Below the pieces are notes generated by a model. It saw only the letters and a list, made by a program, of their open reading frames with translations, had not been told where the DNA came from and ran no database searches. A stretch of 64,000 nt of DNA from JASHUC01 sp035606175 (lineage in GTDB: Bacteria; Pseudomonadota; Gammaproteobacteria; Steroidobacterales; Steroidobacteraceae): the NCBI GenBank assembly GCA_035606175.1, contig DATNFW010000104.1, forward strand, positions 1 to 64,000. The letters run 5' to 3'. Both the position numbers and the translations under genes were made by a program. Position 1 is the first letter of the stretch, and the number at the start of each line of letters is the position of its first letter. Positions 54,258 through 62,666 of this stretch are shown piece after piece.

Positions 54258-54950
54258 ATGCCGTCCGTCCTGATCACAGGCGCGAGCCGAGGGCTCGGAC
54301 TCGAGCTCGCCCGCCAATACGCCGCCGACCGATGGACCGTATACGCCGCCTGCCGCGACCCGGCAGGCGCCCGCGGCCTGGCGGAGATCTCCGCACGGGA
54401 ATCACGAGAGTCGTTCTCGGTATTGCCGATGGACGTGACGGATGCCTCGAGCGTCGCGCACGCAGCGCGTGCCGTGAGCGGTCCGCTCGACGTTCTCATC
54501 AACAACGCCGGCATCATGGGCGGCAATCAGTCCTTCGGACGCATGGATTACGAGGGCTGGGACGAGGTTCTACGCGTCAATACGATCGCTCCGCTGCGCG
54601 TCACCGAGGCCTTTGCGAGCCATCTCGAACGCGGCGAGCGGCGCCTGATCGTGACGATCACGAGCGGGCTCGCCTCGATCGGGGATAACACGAGCGGCGG
54701 CTGGATTGCCTACCGAAGCTCCAAGGCCGCGGTGAACATGGTGATGCGCAGCCTCGCGGTCGGGCTCGCCTCGCGCCGCATCACGTGCGTCGTCGTGAGC
54801 CCCGGGTGGGTTCAGACCGATATGGGAGGGCCCAGCGCGACCCTCACGGCCGCCGAGAGCGTTTCGGCGCTTCGCAGCCTATTCGCGCGGCTGCGGCCGA
54901 GCGACTCGGGAAAATTCTTCGGGCACGACGGCAAAGAGCTCGCCTGGTAG
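54258..54950 (+). CDS. Short-chain dehydrogenase/reductase
   Basis: 230 residues. NAD(P) motif LITGASRGLGLELARQYA, NNAGIMGGNQ, and the catalytic Tyr-x3-Lys as YRSSK are present. The N-terminal TGASRGLG and the CsgA-like C-terminus (GWVQTDMGG) put it among C-factor-like classical SDRs. The 3' end is duplicated: a 23-bp unit that includes the stop codon is repeated (54934-54978), so a second in-frame copy of the tail lies beyond the stop. Substrate unknown. Confidence 0.9.
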   Translation: MPSVLITGASRGLGLELARQYAADRWTVYAACRDPAGARGLAEISARESRESFSVLPMDVTDASSVAHAARAVSGPLDVLINNAGIMGGNQSFGRMDYEGWDEVLRVNTIAPLRVTEAFASHLERGERRLIVTITSGLASIGDNTSGGWIAYRSSKAAVNMVMRSLAVGLASRRITCVVVSPGWVQTDMGGPSATLTAAESVSALRSLFARLRPSDSGKFFGHDGKELAW

Positions 54951-54978
54951 CCACCCAAGAGCTCGCCTGGTAGCCACC
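54934..54978. repeat. Tandem duplication spanning the SDR stop codon
   Basis: AAGAGCTCGCCTGGTAGCC and the next ACC are found at 54934-54955 and again, exactly, at 54957-54978 (period 23). The copy includes the stop codon TAG. Confidence 0.95.
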
Positions 54979-54993
54979 GAAAAAGGGGGGGTC

Positions 54994-56214
54994 ATGGCTC
55001 GCAACGATCGACGCGCACTGCTCCAGTTCCTTGCAGCGAGTCCCGTACTCGCGGCGGTGTTGCCACTCACGCAGTCATCGGCAGCAGAGCCCAGCGCCGA
55101 GCGGCCCCTCGCCTCGGCGGCCGAGGCGCTCGATGTCTTCGACATGAAAGAGGCCGCGCACCGGCTGCTTCCTCCCGCGCACTGGGGCTATCTGCAAAGC
55201 GGCGTCGACGGCGATGTCACGCTGCACGCGAACCTTGCGGCCTATGCGCGCTACGAGCTCAAGTCGCGACGGCTCGTGGACGTGAGCCACATCGATCTTG
55301 GGACGAGCGTGTTCGGCCTGCGCGTCGCCTCACCCGTGTTCTACTGCCCGGTTGGAGGCCTGCGGGCCTTTCACCCGGACGGTGAGCTCGCGGTCGCCCG
55401 TGCGGCGAAATCCCACAGCGCGCTCCAGATCGTCTCGACCCAGATGTCCTACGCGCTCGAGGACATCGCGGCCGCGCGCGGCGGGCCGGTCTGGTATCAG
55501 CTCTACACGACGGATCGCTTCGAGGTCACACGCAAGCTCGTCCGGCGCGCGCAGTCCGCCGGTTGCCCGGCGGTGGCCGTCACGGTCGATCTGCCGGCGG
55601 GGCGCAATACCGAGACCGCCACGCGCCTGCGGCGCGAGGACACGCGCGACTGCAGCGCCTGTCACATGGTGGACGCCCGCGGCGATCCCCGTTTGAATCT
55701 CGCCGCTGAGCCGATGTTCCAGGGCATCGACACGCGCGGGTTGAGACTCACCTCCGCATCGCTTACGTGGGATTTCGTCAAGCGCCTGAAGGACGCGACG
55801 ACCATGAAGGTCCTCCTCAAAGGGGTCGAGTCGCAGGAGGATGCGGCGCTCGCCGTGGAGCACGGCGTGGATGGCCTCATCGTTTCCAACCACGGTGGTC
55901 GCGCACTCGAGAGTGGCCGCGCGACGCTCGAATCGTTGCCGCAGGTCGTGCGCGGCGCGGCGGGGCGTATTCCGGTGCTGATGGACGGAGGCGTTCGCCG
56001 CGGAACGGACGTGTACAAGGCTCTCGCGCTCGGAGCGAGCGCCGTCGGCATCGGTCGACCTTATGCGTGGGGCCTCGCAGCCTTTGGCCAGGCGGGCATC
56101 GAGCGCGTCGCGCAGATCCTCGATCTCGAGCTGCGACTCGCCATGGCGGGCTGCGGCGCGCGCTCGGTGCGCGAGATCTCCGCGGCCTCGATCATCGATC
56201 GCGGAGCGGCGTGA
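54994..56214 (+). CDS. Tat-exported FMN alpha-hydroxyacid oxidase with a CxxCH motif
   Basis: 406 residues, AAGGGGGGG ribosome-binding site before the ATG. The N-terminus (NDRRALLQFLAASPVLAAVL) is a twin-arginine type signal (Arg6-Arg7). The rest is the lactate/glycolate oxidase TIM barrel: SPVFYCPVGG, VWYQLYTT, LLKGVESQEDA, VSNHGGRALESG (catalytic His), VLMDGGVRRGTDV and IGRPYAWGLA. Between the FMN strands at about 215-235 lies a loop with C220-S-A-C223-H224, a c-type heme attachment motif; since the protein is exported, a covalent heme is possible. Comparable to a flavocytochrome, but with the heme motif in a loop and no separate heme domain. The next gene, HD-domain, is also Tat-type. Confidence 0.85.
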   Translation: MARNDRRALLQFLAASPVLAAVLPLTQSSAAEPSAERPLASAAEALDVFDMKEAAHRLLPPAHWGYLQSGVDGDVTLHANLAAYARYELKSRRLVDVSHIDLGTSVFGLRVASPVFYCPVGGLRAFHPDGELAVARAAKSHSALQIVSTQMSYALEDIAAARGGPVWYQLYTTDRFEVTRKLVRRAQSAGCPAVAVTVDLPAGRNTETATRLRREDTRDCSACHMVDARGDPRLNLAAEPMFQGIDTRGLRLTSASLTWDFVKRLKDATTMKVLLKGVESQEDAALAVEHGVDGLIVSNHGGRALESGRATLESLPQVVRGAAGRIPVLMDGGVRRGTDVYKALALGASAVGIGRPYAWGLAAFGQAGIERVAQILDLELRLAMAGCGARSVREISAASIIDRGAA

Positions 56215-56265
56215 GCGCTCGTCGGGACTCTGTTTGGACCATCGTCTTTGCCGGAGAGATCGAAT

Positions 56266-57099
56266 ATGAGCATCGACCGTCGCGCATTCATTGCCAGCAT
56301 CGGGGGCAGCGCCGTCCTCGCGACCATGGCGCCGAGTCAAAAGGCCGATGCGCTCGAGGCGTATCTGCAGAAAACGCTGAACGAGGCGACGGCGCCTGCG
56401 CCGGCGGGTCCCGCCGAGGGTCCCCAAAAGTACCCGACCGTTGCCGAGCTCGAGGCGCAGATCGAGCGCGCCCCGACCCGCAGGGGCGTCGGCAATCTCT
56501 TCGTCGCTCGCAAGGGAAACGTCCATCGACTCGCGCCCATGCCGGCGAAGCCGACACTGATCGATTTCTTCCGACTGCGCTTCATGGCCACTTCCAATCA
56601 CGTGCTGCAAAGCGCGAACCGCGCGATGAAGAACGGCATGTCGGAAGAGATTGTGCTTGCGTGCCTGCTCCATGACGTCGTGCAGGAGCTGATCAAGGTC
56701 GATCATGGCTGGTGGGGCGCGCAGCTCTTCGAACCGTATGTCCCGCAGAAGACCGCCTTCGCGATCCGCTATCACCAGGCTCTGCGCTTCTATGCGGACC
56801 CCGCGAACGGGTATGAGTATCCCGCGATGTATCTCAGGATTTTCGGCGAAGACTACAAACCCGAGCCCTACATTGAGGCGACCTACCGCATGGTGCGGCG
56901 ACACAAGTGGTACATCGCGCCTCGAATGGTGACGGTGAACGACCTGTACGCATTCGACCCCAACGTGCACGTCGACTTGCAGCAGTTCACCGACTTGATC
57001 GGCCGCCGCTTCAAACAGCCGAAGGAGGGTCTCGGATTCGATTCGAGTCCGGTCGCCCACATGTGGCGATCTCTCATGCGCCCCGACGCGCCACTCTGA
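56266..57099 (+). CDS. Tat-exported HD-domain protein, possible diiron oxygenase
   Basis: 277 residues from the ATG at 56266, with SIDRRAFIASIGGSAVLA as a twin-arginine signal. After a linker (about 40-90) comes an HD-type helical domain. Candidate metal ligands appear in the order of PhnZ and myo-inositol oxygenase: His112, His136-Asp137 in CLLHDVV, His147 in VDHGWW, His170 in IRYHQAL, and Asp226 in VNDLY. PhnZ-type enzymes split alpha-hydroxylated substrates with O2 by a mixed-valent diiron centre. It lies 51 bases after an alpha-hydroxyacid oxidase. The diiron role and the oxygenase reaction are inference; a phosphohydrolase is the alternative. Confidence 0.68.
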   Translation: MSIDRRAFIASIGGSAVLATMAPSQKADALEAYLQKTLNEATAPAPAGPAEGPQKYPTVAELEAQIERAPTRRGVGNLFVARKGNVHRLAPMPAKPTLIDFFRLRFMATSNHVLQSANRAMKNGMSEEIVLACLLHDVVQELIKVDHGWWGAQLFEPYVPQKTAFAIRYHQALRFYADPANGYEYPAMYLRIFGEDYKPEPYIEATYRMVRRHKWYIAPRMVTVNDLYAFDPNVHVDLQQFTDLIGRRFKQPKEGLGFDSSPVAHMWRSLMRPDAPL

Positions 57100-57124
57100 G
57101 CCCCGCGCGGCTCGGCTCGGGATC

Positions 57125-60100
57125 TCACCTCAACTCGCCCGAGACCACGAAGCCCGCCCAGTAGTAGGGGTGCGCATACGGGTGCGCGCCGCCGTCTGCG
57201 ACCCGTGCGCGTATCTCACGCTGGGCATCCTCGAGGGCGAGCGCGACATCGGCAGTGGATTGCGTGAGCCGCTCGTAAAGCGCACGCATCAGCTCGGCGG
57301 TGCTGGCATCTTCCACCTGCCACAACGATGCGACGACGCGCCGCGCACCCCGCTCCTGGACAATCGCGCTCAAACCCTCGATCTCCCGCCCGTCATCGGA
57401 CTCACCGCCCCCTACTGCGGTCTGGCATGCCGAGAGCGTGACGATGTCGAGACCGGAGAAATCGAGCGTGCCCAGCGTATCGAGCGTGAGCCGCGTGCCA
57501 TCGCCGAGGAGCAGGAACGAGCGGTTGACGTTTCCGGGTCTCAGACTGAAATGCGTTCCGAGATGCAGCACCGTGAATGCGTGCGGCGGGCGCAGCAGGC
57601 TCTCCAGCCGCTCTGCGGTGAACGCCTCGTCGGCGAATCCCTCGCCCTCGAGAGCGCCGCGACGATCGGGCGGCTGTGAGCAGGCAGGAGAGGTCTCGGC
57701 AAGTCCGACGATCGGGCCGCGGACGATGTAACACAGCTCATCGGCCATGCCGGGCAGCGCCGCAAATCCCGCCACGGCGCGCGTTACGCCCAGCCCCCGC
57801 ACGATGGGCGCGGAAACTGGAAGCGATCGCGCGCTTGGCCGCGGAGCAGCGCTTGGCCGCGGAGCAGTGCTCCAACGCGGGCCTTTTTGGGTGATCCTCT
57901 GGACCGCATAGCGATCGACGAGATATCCGTCATCGGACAGGAGCGCACCGAAGGGGACATAGCGCAGCGGCCCGTCGAGCCAGAGATCGAGGCGATCGAT
58001 GCCCTCGCGTCGCGCGATCTCATCGAGCGGGCGTCCGAGCACGCGATAGAGCGCGCGCGCCGTCGCCGTCACATCCTCCCGGAGCGAGATCTGCTCGAGA
58101 AACCGCCCGATCTCCCGCTGCAACGAGCGAGCATCGACCGCGGTGTCGATCTCGCTCTGAAAGTCGTGGGTCGCGATCAGGATTCTGAGGCGATGCTGGG
58201 TGAGGAGGTAGTAGGCAATCGCCGTGCGGGGGGGAAGGACGTTGATCTCCTCGCGCAGGCGGGGCGCGTCGACTCGGCGGACGGAGCGCTCGCGCGCCGC
58301 GGAAAGCGCGCCCCCGTGGCGGCGAAGGAACTCGCGGATGCGCCTTGCGGTCGCACCTTCGCGCTCGCGCTCGCGACCATCCAGAGCCGTGAGCCGCGCT
58401 CGCTCGGAGATCGTGATCCGCTCCTTGTCCTGCATACGGCTCAGCCGATAGATTTCCTCGCCTGCCGGGGCGTCGTGCGACAGCGCGCTCTCGTAATCGG
58501 TCTCGAACTCCTGCTCTCTCGAGTCGAGCGTCGGACCGATCCCTTGCGCGCGAGGCGGCGGAGCGCGCGATAGAAATTCTGCGAGCTCCTCTTCCTTGAG
58601 CAGCTGCATCACCTCGATCGCCTCATCGATCCGGCCGGCATCGAGGAGCCAGTCCGCGACCGAGCGATACACGGCGATTTTGTCGCGCAGGAATCCGCTG
58701 TCGAAGCGCTCGTCCGCGCCGATGAAGCGCCGGCGCTCCTGCTCGATCGCGGCGATGGCGCGCTTGCCGAAGAAGATCGCGAGCTCCGGCTCGGCACGCG
58801 CTCGCAACACCTGTGCGGCACGAAAGTAAGCCTTCCAGAGCGGCTGGGGCGTGCCGGCCCCTTCGGCCGCCGCCATTGCGGAGACTGCGAGGTCGGAGGC
58901 CGTCGTAAGCCGCCCCTGAGCTTGCTCGAGTGTGCTCAGATTGTCGAAAACCGCGGCGCGCAGCGCCGGCTCGACATCCCCGCGGCTCGAGAGGCGGCGC
59001 CGCCCCTCCGAGCAGCTTTGCGCCGGCGCGCGAGTTGCGATCTCGAGCCCGCAGCGCTCGTTGACGATCCGCAGAATCGCCGGATGGGAGTCGGGCAGTC
59101 TCGCCTCGAACAGACGCCGCGCCTCATCGAGCTCCTCGCGCGCGCGCGCCGTGTCGGAGAGCGCGGAGACCTCGGCGAGCGTCGCCGTCAGATAGGCGCG
59201 CTGCAGGATGAGGGCCGGCTCGGCGCGAGCGGAGCGCAGCCCCGCGCTGAGTGCGCTCACCGCGTCGTCCTGATTTCCGAGCTCGAGCGCAAGACCGGCT
59301 CGCCCCCGGTAGTATGCGACCAGCACGGGCCGCTCGATGTCGGCCTCGTGGCGCATCACGATCGAGTCGATGCGCTCGTAGATGTGCCACGCATCCGGGA
59401 GATTGCCGAGCGCGCGCTCACTGTCGGCGAGCGCTTCGAGAGGCTTCACCATGTGCGGCGCGTCGGCTCCGAGCGTGCTCTCCCCGAGCGCGACCGCCCG
59501 CTTCGCGAGCTCGAGCGCTTCCCGCGGCCGTCCACGGGCATTGAGCAGGCTCGCGAGCTGCGTGAGTGCGACGAGCTGATGCCGCTGCAGCGGTCCGCCG
59601 TTCTGAGTCTCGGCGAGCCGGATCGCCTCGCGCGAGGCCGCTTCGCTTCCCGGGAAGTCGTCGAGCCGCTCGAGAATCTGCCCGAGCAATACGTAGCCCG
59701 GCACCAGCTGTCCGATTCCCGCCTGAAGCTTCTTTTCGATCGCGAGCTGGGCTTGCGCGTGCCGCTTCGCCTCCGCGAAGTTCTCCTCTCGGAAGGAGAT
59801 ATTGGTGAGGACGTTCTCGATGGCGGCCGATGCCTCGCTCACCTGCTCGTGGTATTCGACGGCGATGTCGCGCGCCTCCTCGACCGCAACCCGCGCCTCG
59901 CGGAGCTTGCCCTGGTTGAGCCGCACGAGCGCGAGGCCGACGAGCGCCTTCTGCAGCTCGATCTTCTTTGCGCCCGGAAAATGCCGTCTGATCGCGAGCG
60001 CGCGCTCCCAGGCAGCGGCTGAGTCCGCGTAGCGCCCCTCGCGCGTGTCGATCCAGCCGTACGCGACGTGAATGTCCGCGAGCTCCTCGGCATCCGGTCC

Positions 60101-60463
60101 GTACGCGCGCTCGAGGGTAGGCCGGGCGAAGTCGAGGAGCGGTTTCGCCTCCTCGAACCGGTCCATGTAGGCGATCATCGGCATCGTCAGGGACTTGACC
60201 CACCAGGCGAGCTCGACCGACTGCTCTCCGTAGCGCCGTGCGACTCTCGGAATCGTGGCGCAGAGAATGCTCACCGTCGCTGCGGGGTCCGCCTCCGATT
60301 GAGCCTCGACACGGCGGCGCAGCTCGCGAATCGGGGCGGCGAGGGTGCCGGGAGACGGCTTCGCAACAGTGCCACACACGGCCGGCAGGACGAACGCGCG
60401 CGCGGGCGCGCAGAGCGAGCCTGCGGCAGCCGCGAAGATGAGCGTGAGCGGGCGGAGATTCAA
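57125..60463 (-). CDS. Secreted TPR-CHAT protease
   Basis: 1112 residues. A type I signal peptide (about 1-23, ending APARA) is followed by a large helical region of TPR-like repeats (about 50-600). The CHAT domain, about 780-1112, has its catalytic histidine at 971 (LGTHFS) and cysteine at 1013 (LSACQTA), the caspase-like dyad. The final GAHPYAHPYYWAGFVVSGE is the usual CHAT end. An 18-bp in-frame duplication at 57831-57866 sits in a linker upstream of the dyad. It ends the operon with the membrane protein and the ECF sigma factor. Being exported with an active dyad, its most attractive substrate is the periplasmic part of the upstream membrane protein; that is inference. Confidence 0.88.
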   Translation of the reverse strand: MNLRPLTLIFAAAAGSLCAPARAFVLPAVCGTVAKPSPGTLAAPIRELRRRVEAQSEADPAATVSILCATIPRVARRYGEQSVELAWWVKSLTMPMIAYMDRFEEAKPLLDFARPTLERAYGPDAEELADIHVAYGWIDTREGRYADSAAAWERALAIRRHFPGAKKIELQKALVGLALVRLNQGKLREARVAVEEARDIAVEYHEQVSEASAAIENVLTNISFREENFAEAKRHAQAQLAIEKKLQAGIGQLVPGYVLLGQILERLDDFPGSEAASREAIRLAETQNGGPLQRHQLVALTQLASLLNARGRPREALELAKRAVALGESTLGADAPHMVKPLEALADSERALGNLPDAWHIYERIDSIVMRHEADIERPVLVAYYRGRAGLALELGNQDDAVSALSAGLRSARAEPALILQRAYLTATLAEVSALSDTARAREELDEARRLFEARLPDSHPAILRIVNERCGLEIATRAPAQSCSEGRRRLSSRGDVEPALRAAVFDNLSTLEQAQGRLTTASDLAVSAMAAAEGAGTPQPLWKAYFRAAQVLRARAEPELAIFFGKRAIAAIEQERRRFIGADERFDSGFLRDKIAVYRSVADWLLDAGRIDEAIEVMQLLKEEELAEFLSRAPPPRAQGIGPTLDSREQEFETDYESALSHDAPAGEEIYRLSRMQDKERITISERARLTALDGREREREGATARRIREFLRRHGGALSAARERSVRRVDAPRLREEINVLPPRTAIAYYLLTQHRLRILIATHDFQSEIDTAVDARSLQREIGRFLEQISLREDVTATARALYRVLGRPLDEIARREGIDRLDLWLDGPLRYVPFGALLSDDGYLVDRYAVQRITQKGPRWSTAPRPSAAPRPSARSLPVSAPIVRGLGVTRAVAGFAALPGMADELCYIVRGPIVGLAETSPACSQPPDRRGALEGEGFADEAFTAERLESLLRPPHAFTVLHLGTHFSLRPGNVNRSFLLLGDGTRLTLDTLGTLDFSGLDIVTLSACQTAVGGGESDDGREIEGLSAIVQERGARRVVASLWQVEDASTAELMRALYERLTQSTADVALALEDAQREIRARVADGGAHPYAHPYYWAGFVVSGELR
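57831..57866. repeat. 18-bp in-frame tandem duplication inside the CHAT gene
   Basis: GCGCTTGGCCGCGGAGCA occurs twice back to back with no mismatch. On the coding strand it gives a repeated Pro-Arg-Pro-Ser-Ala-Ala linker. Confidence 0.95.
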
Positions 60464-60475
60464 TGTCGTTGCGCC

Positions 60476-61060
60476 TCAGGGCGCCGTTGAGACGATCTCG
60501 ACTCTCAGCGTGGCATCGGCCGGTGTCGCGATGTGATGCCGATCGAGCACGGCGCGTACGCGGGCGGGGACCGGCACCGGCAGATCGGCATCGATGCCTT
60601 CCACGCCGAGTCGCTCGTAGCCCCTCGCCTTCACGCCGGCGGCCCGCAGCTCACCGAGGAGCGCTCGCTTCAATGCGATCGGATCGGAGGCTCGCAGAGT
60701 CACGATCTTTTCCGGCGCTCCTCGCACCACCTCGGCCGGTCTTGGCGATCGCCAGAGGATCGCGGCGACGAGCACGCTGCAAGCGAGAGCCGTGTAGAGG
60801 CCGAGCGCGGGCCAGCTCCCCAGGCGCTCCCACGTGAACGGCCGACTACGACGCCGCGGCGGAATCAGTCCTGCCCGACGCGCGCGCTCGAGCAGTGCTG
60901 CCTCCCGGGAGGCGTCCCGCGCACGCGCGGGTGCCGTGTCCGGCGCGCGCTGGCGCAGCATCGCCGCTCGCAGGGCGTGTGCTTCGCGCGCCGCTCCGCG
61001 GCGATCCTCCGCAGCGCGTCCCGAGAGCGCCTCGAACCAGACCTCTGTGTCTTCGTCCAT
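60476..61060 (-). CDS. Single-pass membrane protein, candidate anti-sigma factor
   Basis: 194 residues from the ATG at 61060 (MDEDTEVWFEALSGRAAEDRR); the longer open frame upstream overlaps the sigma gene and is not homologous. The cytoplasmic part (about 1-80) is helical and Arg-rich, then one membrane helix (about 81-103), then a periplasmic domain (about 104-194) with IVTLRASDPIALKRALLGEL. The cytoplasmic part lacks the zinc-binding HxxxCxxC of common anti-sigma factors. Position between an ECF sigma factor and a secreted CHAT protease is the main evidence for an anti-sigma role; direct homology was not recognised. 22 bases from the sigma gene, 12 from the protease gene. Confidence 0.6.
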   Translation of the reverse strand: MDEDTEVWFEALSGRAAEDRRGAAREAHALRAAMLRQRAPDTAPARARDASREAALLERARRAGLIPPRRRSRPFTWERLGSWPALGLYTALACSVLVAAILWRSPRPAEVVRGAPEKIVTLRASDPIALKRALLGELRAAGVKARGYERLGVEGIDADLPVPVPARVRAVLDRHHIATPADATLRVEIVSTAP

Positions 61061-61082
61061 CGTTCCGTCCTTACCCGCGGAA

Positions 61083-61688
61083 TCAACCCGCGCCGGCTGC
61101 GAGGGCGTACCATTCCGCGAGGTGTGTCCGCGCCCGCTTGCGGCACTGAGAGATGAATTCGCGCGTCGCGCCGGGGGTGCGGCCCAGCAAGGCCGCAATC
61201 TCCTCATGGCTGAGCCCGTCGTCGACGATCCAGGACAGGACCAGCGCGTGCGATGGAGCGGCGTGCTCGAAATGCTCCCAGCACCGCCGGAAGCACTCAT
61301 CGAGCTGACCGCGGTGCGCTTCATCGCCGGGCGTCGAGACCGCATCGATCGATAGCTCGAGGACTCGCGCCTCGAGCTCCGGGGTCGAGCCGATATCGCT
61401 CTCGAGGCCCACTTCCCGCCCCGTCCTGCGCAGTCGATCGAGCAAACCGTGGCGCAGGATGGACTTGATCCACGGAAACACCTCCGAGTCACCCTGGAAG
61501 GTGGCGCAGCGCAGCCACACTTTGATGAAAGTGTCCTGGACCAGATCGAGAGCGGAGTCCGGATCGCGCAGCCCGCGTGCGGCCTCCCGATATAGCCTCT
61601 CGAAGTACGCACGATCGAGCTCGCGCAACGTGCGCTCGATCGCGGCGCCGCCCTCGCGGCAGGCGCGCTGGAAGGCCTGCTTGTCCAA
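61083..61688 (-). CDS. ECF-type sigma factor
   Basis: 201 residues. Region 2 contains DPDSALDLVQDTFIKVWLR and the promoter-melting part VFPWIKSILRHGLLDRLRR; region 4 contains LSHEEIAALLGRTPGATREFISQCRKR. Both are typical of sigma-70 ECF factors; the intervening linker is longer than usual. The start is a TTG at 61688 preceded by GGGGAG at short spacing; no ATG or GTG gives the full domain. AGCAAA-N10-TTTGCT (61701-61722), an inverted repeat just upstream, may be a control site. Heads the operon with the membrane protein and the CHAT protease. Confidence 0.88.
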   Translation of the reverse strand: MDKQAFQRACREGGAAIERTLRELDRAYFERLYREAARGLRDPDSALDLVQDTFIKVWLRCATFQGDSEVFPWIKSILRHGLLDRLRRTGREVGLESDIGSTPELEARVLELSIDAVSTPGDEAHRGQLDECFRRCWEHFEHAAPSHALVLSWIVDDGLSHEEIAALLGRTPGATREFISQCRKRARTHLAEWYALAAGAG

Positions 61689-62052
61689 GACTCCCCGGCG
61701 AGCAAAGCACTCTATGTTTGCTCATAGGGTAGCCGAGCCCCTGATGCGGTGCAAAAGACTGAGCGTCCATCCGCTTGGGCTCCATCATCGGGCCATCCTT
61801 CGTTCGTGCACGCATGCAGCACGCAGCACGCACGTCAGTCAGAGAGATACGGTCAGCCAGAGAGACGCGCGGGACGGGCGAACGTCAGGAGTGCGCCTGT
61901 CATGCTGCAGAGCAGCATCGCGCCTCGCACGTCCGAGCGGCGGCCCGCGGCCGATTCATCGCACCTGAAGCCTGACGTTTGCGGCGTGCCTGCGTCTCAA
62001 CTCGTGAGGCATTCGAGCCGTACCACTTCGATCAAACTGACGGGAGAATCAG
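61689..62052. other. 364-base divergent intergenic region with short repeats
   Basis: Lies between the sigma gene and a small membrane-protein gene. Holds an inverted repeat AGCAAA-N10-TTTGCT (61701-61722), a run of GCACGCA-like repeats (about 61808-61834) and an imperfect tandem pair GTCAGTCAGAGAGATACG / GTCAGCCAGAGAGACGCG (61834-61869). No gene is supported here; it should contain the promoters of both flanking transcripts. Confidence 0.55.
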
Positions 62053-62589
62053 ATGGCCGACTCCGAGTATCAAAAGCGCACCGACGGGAATCAATGGGTG
62101 GTCTTCGACGTGACGCCGGCCCCGGTGCCCAAGTTCATGTACCTCGCGGTCATGGGCGCAATCGCCTGTGTCTTCGGACTTCTCGTGGGACCCATCGGCT
62201 GGTTCACTCTCCTGCCGGTCGGTGTCTTCGGTATCTGGTTCGGATACGTTCGCGACATGCGTCCGCCGCCGCATCGCACCCCGAGCACCTTCCGAGTGAG
62301 CCCCACCTCCATCGAGGCGAACGGCAGGTCCTTCGGCAAGGACGACATCCATCGCCTCATCATCAAGAACGGAATCAGCAACGAGGTCATCCCGAACATC
62401 GCGATCGTCAATCCCTCCACATCCTCGGTGCTGGGTGCCGCTTACAAGATGAAGGTGTCCCGAGTGACCAACTCGCTCGAGCTCGAGACGGGCGGCAGAG
62501 CCCATGTCCTTGCCGGCGGAATGGACCAGACGACGGCGTTCGGCCTGCTGCACGATGTGAGCAAAGTACTCGGTCTCAGCGTCGCGTGA
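62053..62589 (+). CDS. Membrane protein of unknown function with a two-helix hairpin
   Basis: 178 residues. A short cytoplasmic N-terminus (about 1-25), two closely spaced membrane helices (about 27-47 and 50-67), and a soluble C-terminal domain (about 80-178). That domain has FRVSPTSIEANGRSFGKDDIHRLII and LELETGGRAHVLAGGMDQTTAFGLL, a PH-like pattern of strands and a final helix. Proteins of this shape occur in bacteria as bPH-domain membrane proteins; the match is by layout only. GGGAGAATCAG before the ATG is a fair ribosome-binding site. Confidence 0.65.
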   Translation: MADSEYQKRTDGNQWVVFDVTPAPVPKFMYLAVMGAIACVFGLLVGPIGWFTLLPVGVFGIWFGYVRDMRPPPHRTPSTFRVSPTSIEANGRSFGKDDIHRLIIKNGISNEVIPNIAIVNPSTSSVLGAAYKMKVSRVTNSLELETGGRAHVLAGGMDQTTAFGLLHDVSKVLGLSVA

Positions 62590-62666
62590 TTCGCATTGAA
62601 CGGGCAGTCGCCGCTTTGCCGACTGCCCGCTCCGGCTCCCGCGGTTTGGGGCTCTGACTCGCTCGA

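Noticed and set aside
57125..60463. TPR-CHAT as part of a type III-E CRISPR (Craspase) system
   Set aside because: No gRAMP effector, array or Csx30-like gene is present, and the protein is exported by a signal peptide.
61701..61722. AGCAAA-N10-TTTGCT as an ECF sigma promoter
   Set aside because: It is an inverted repeat and not a -35/-10 pair; no promoter consensus could be set from one operon.
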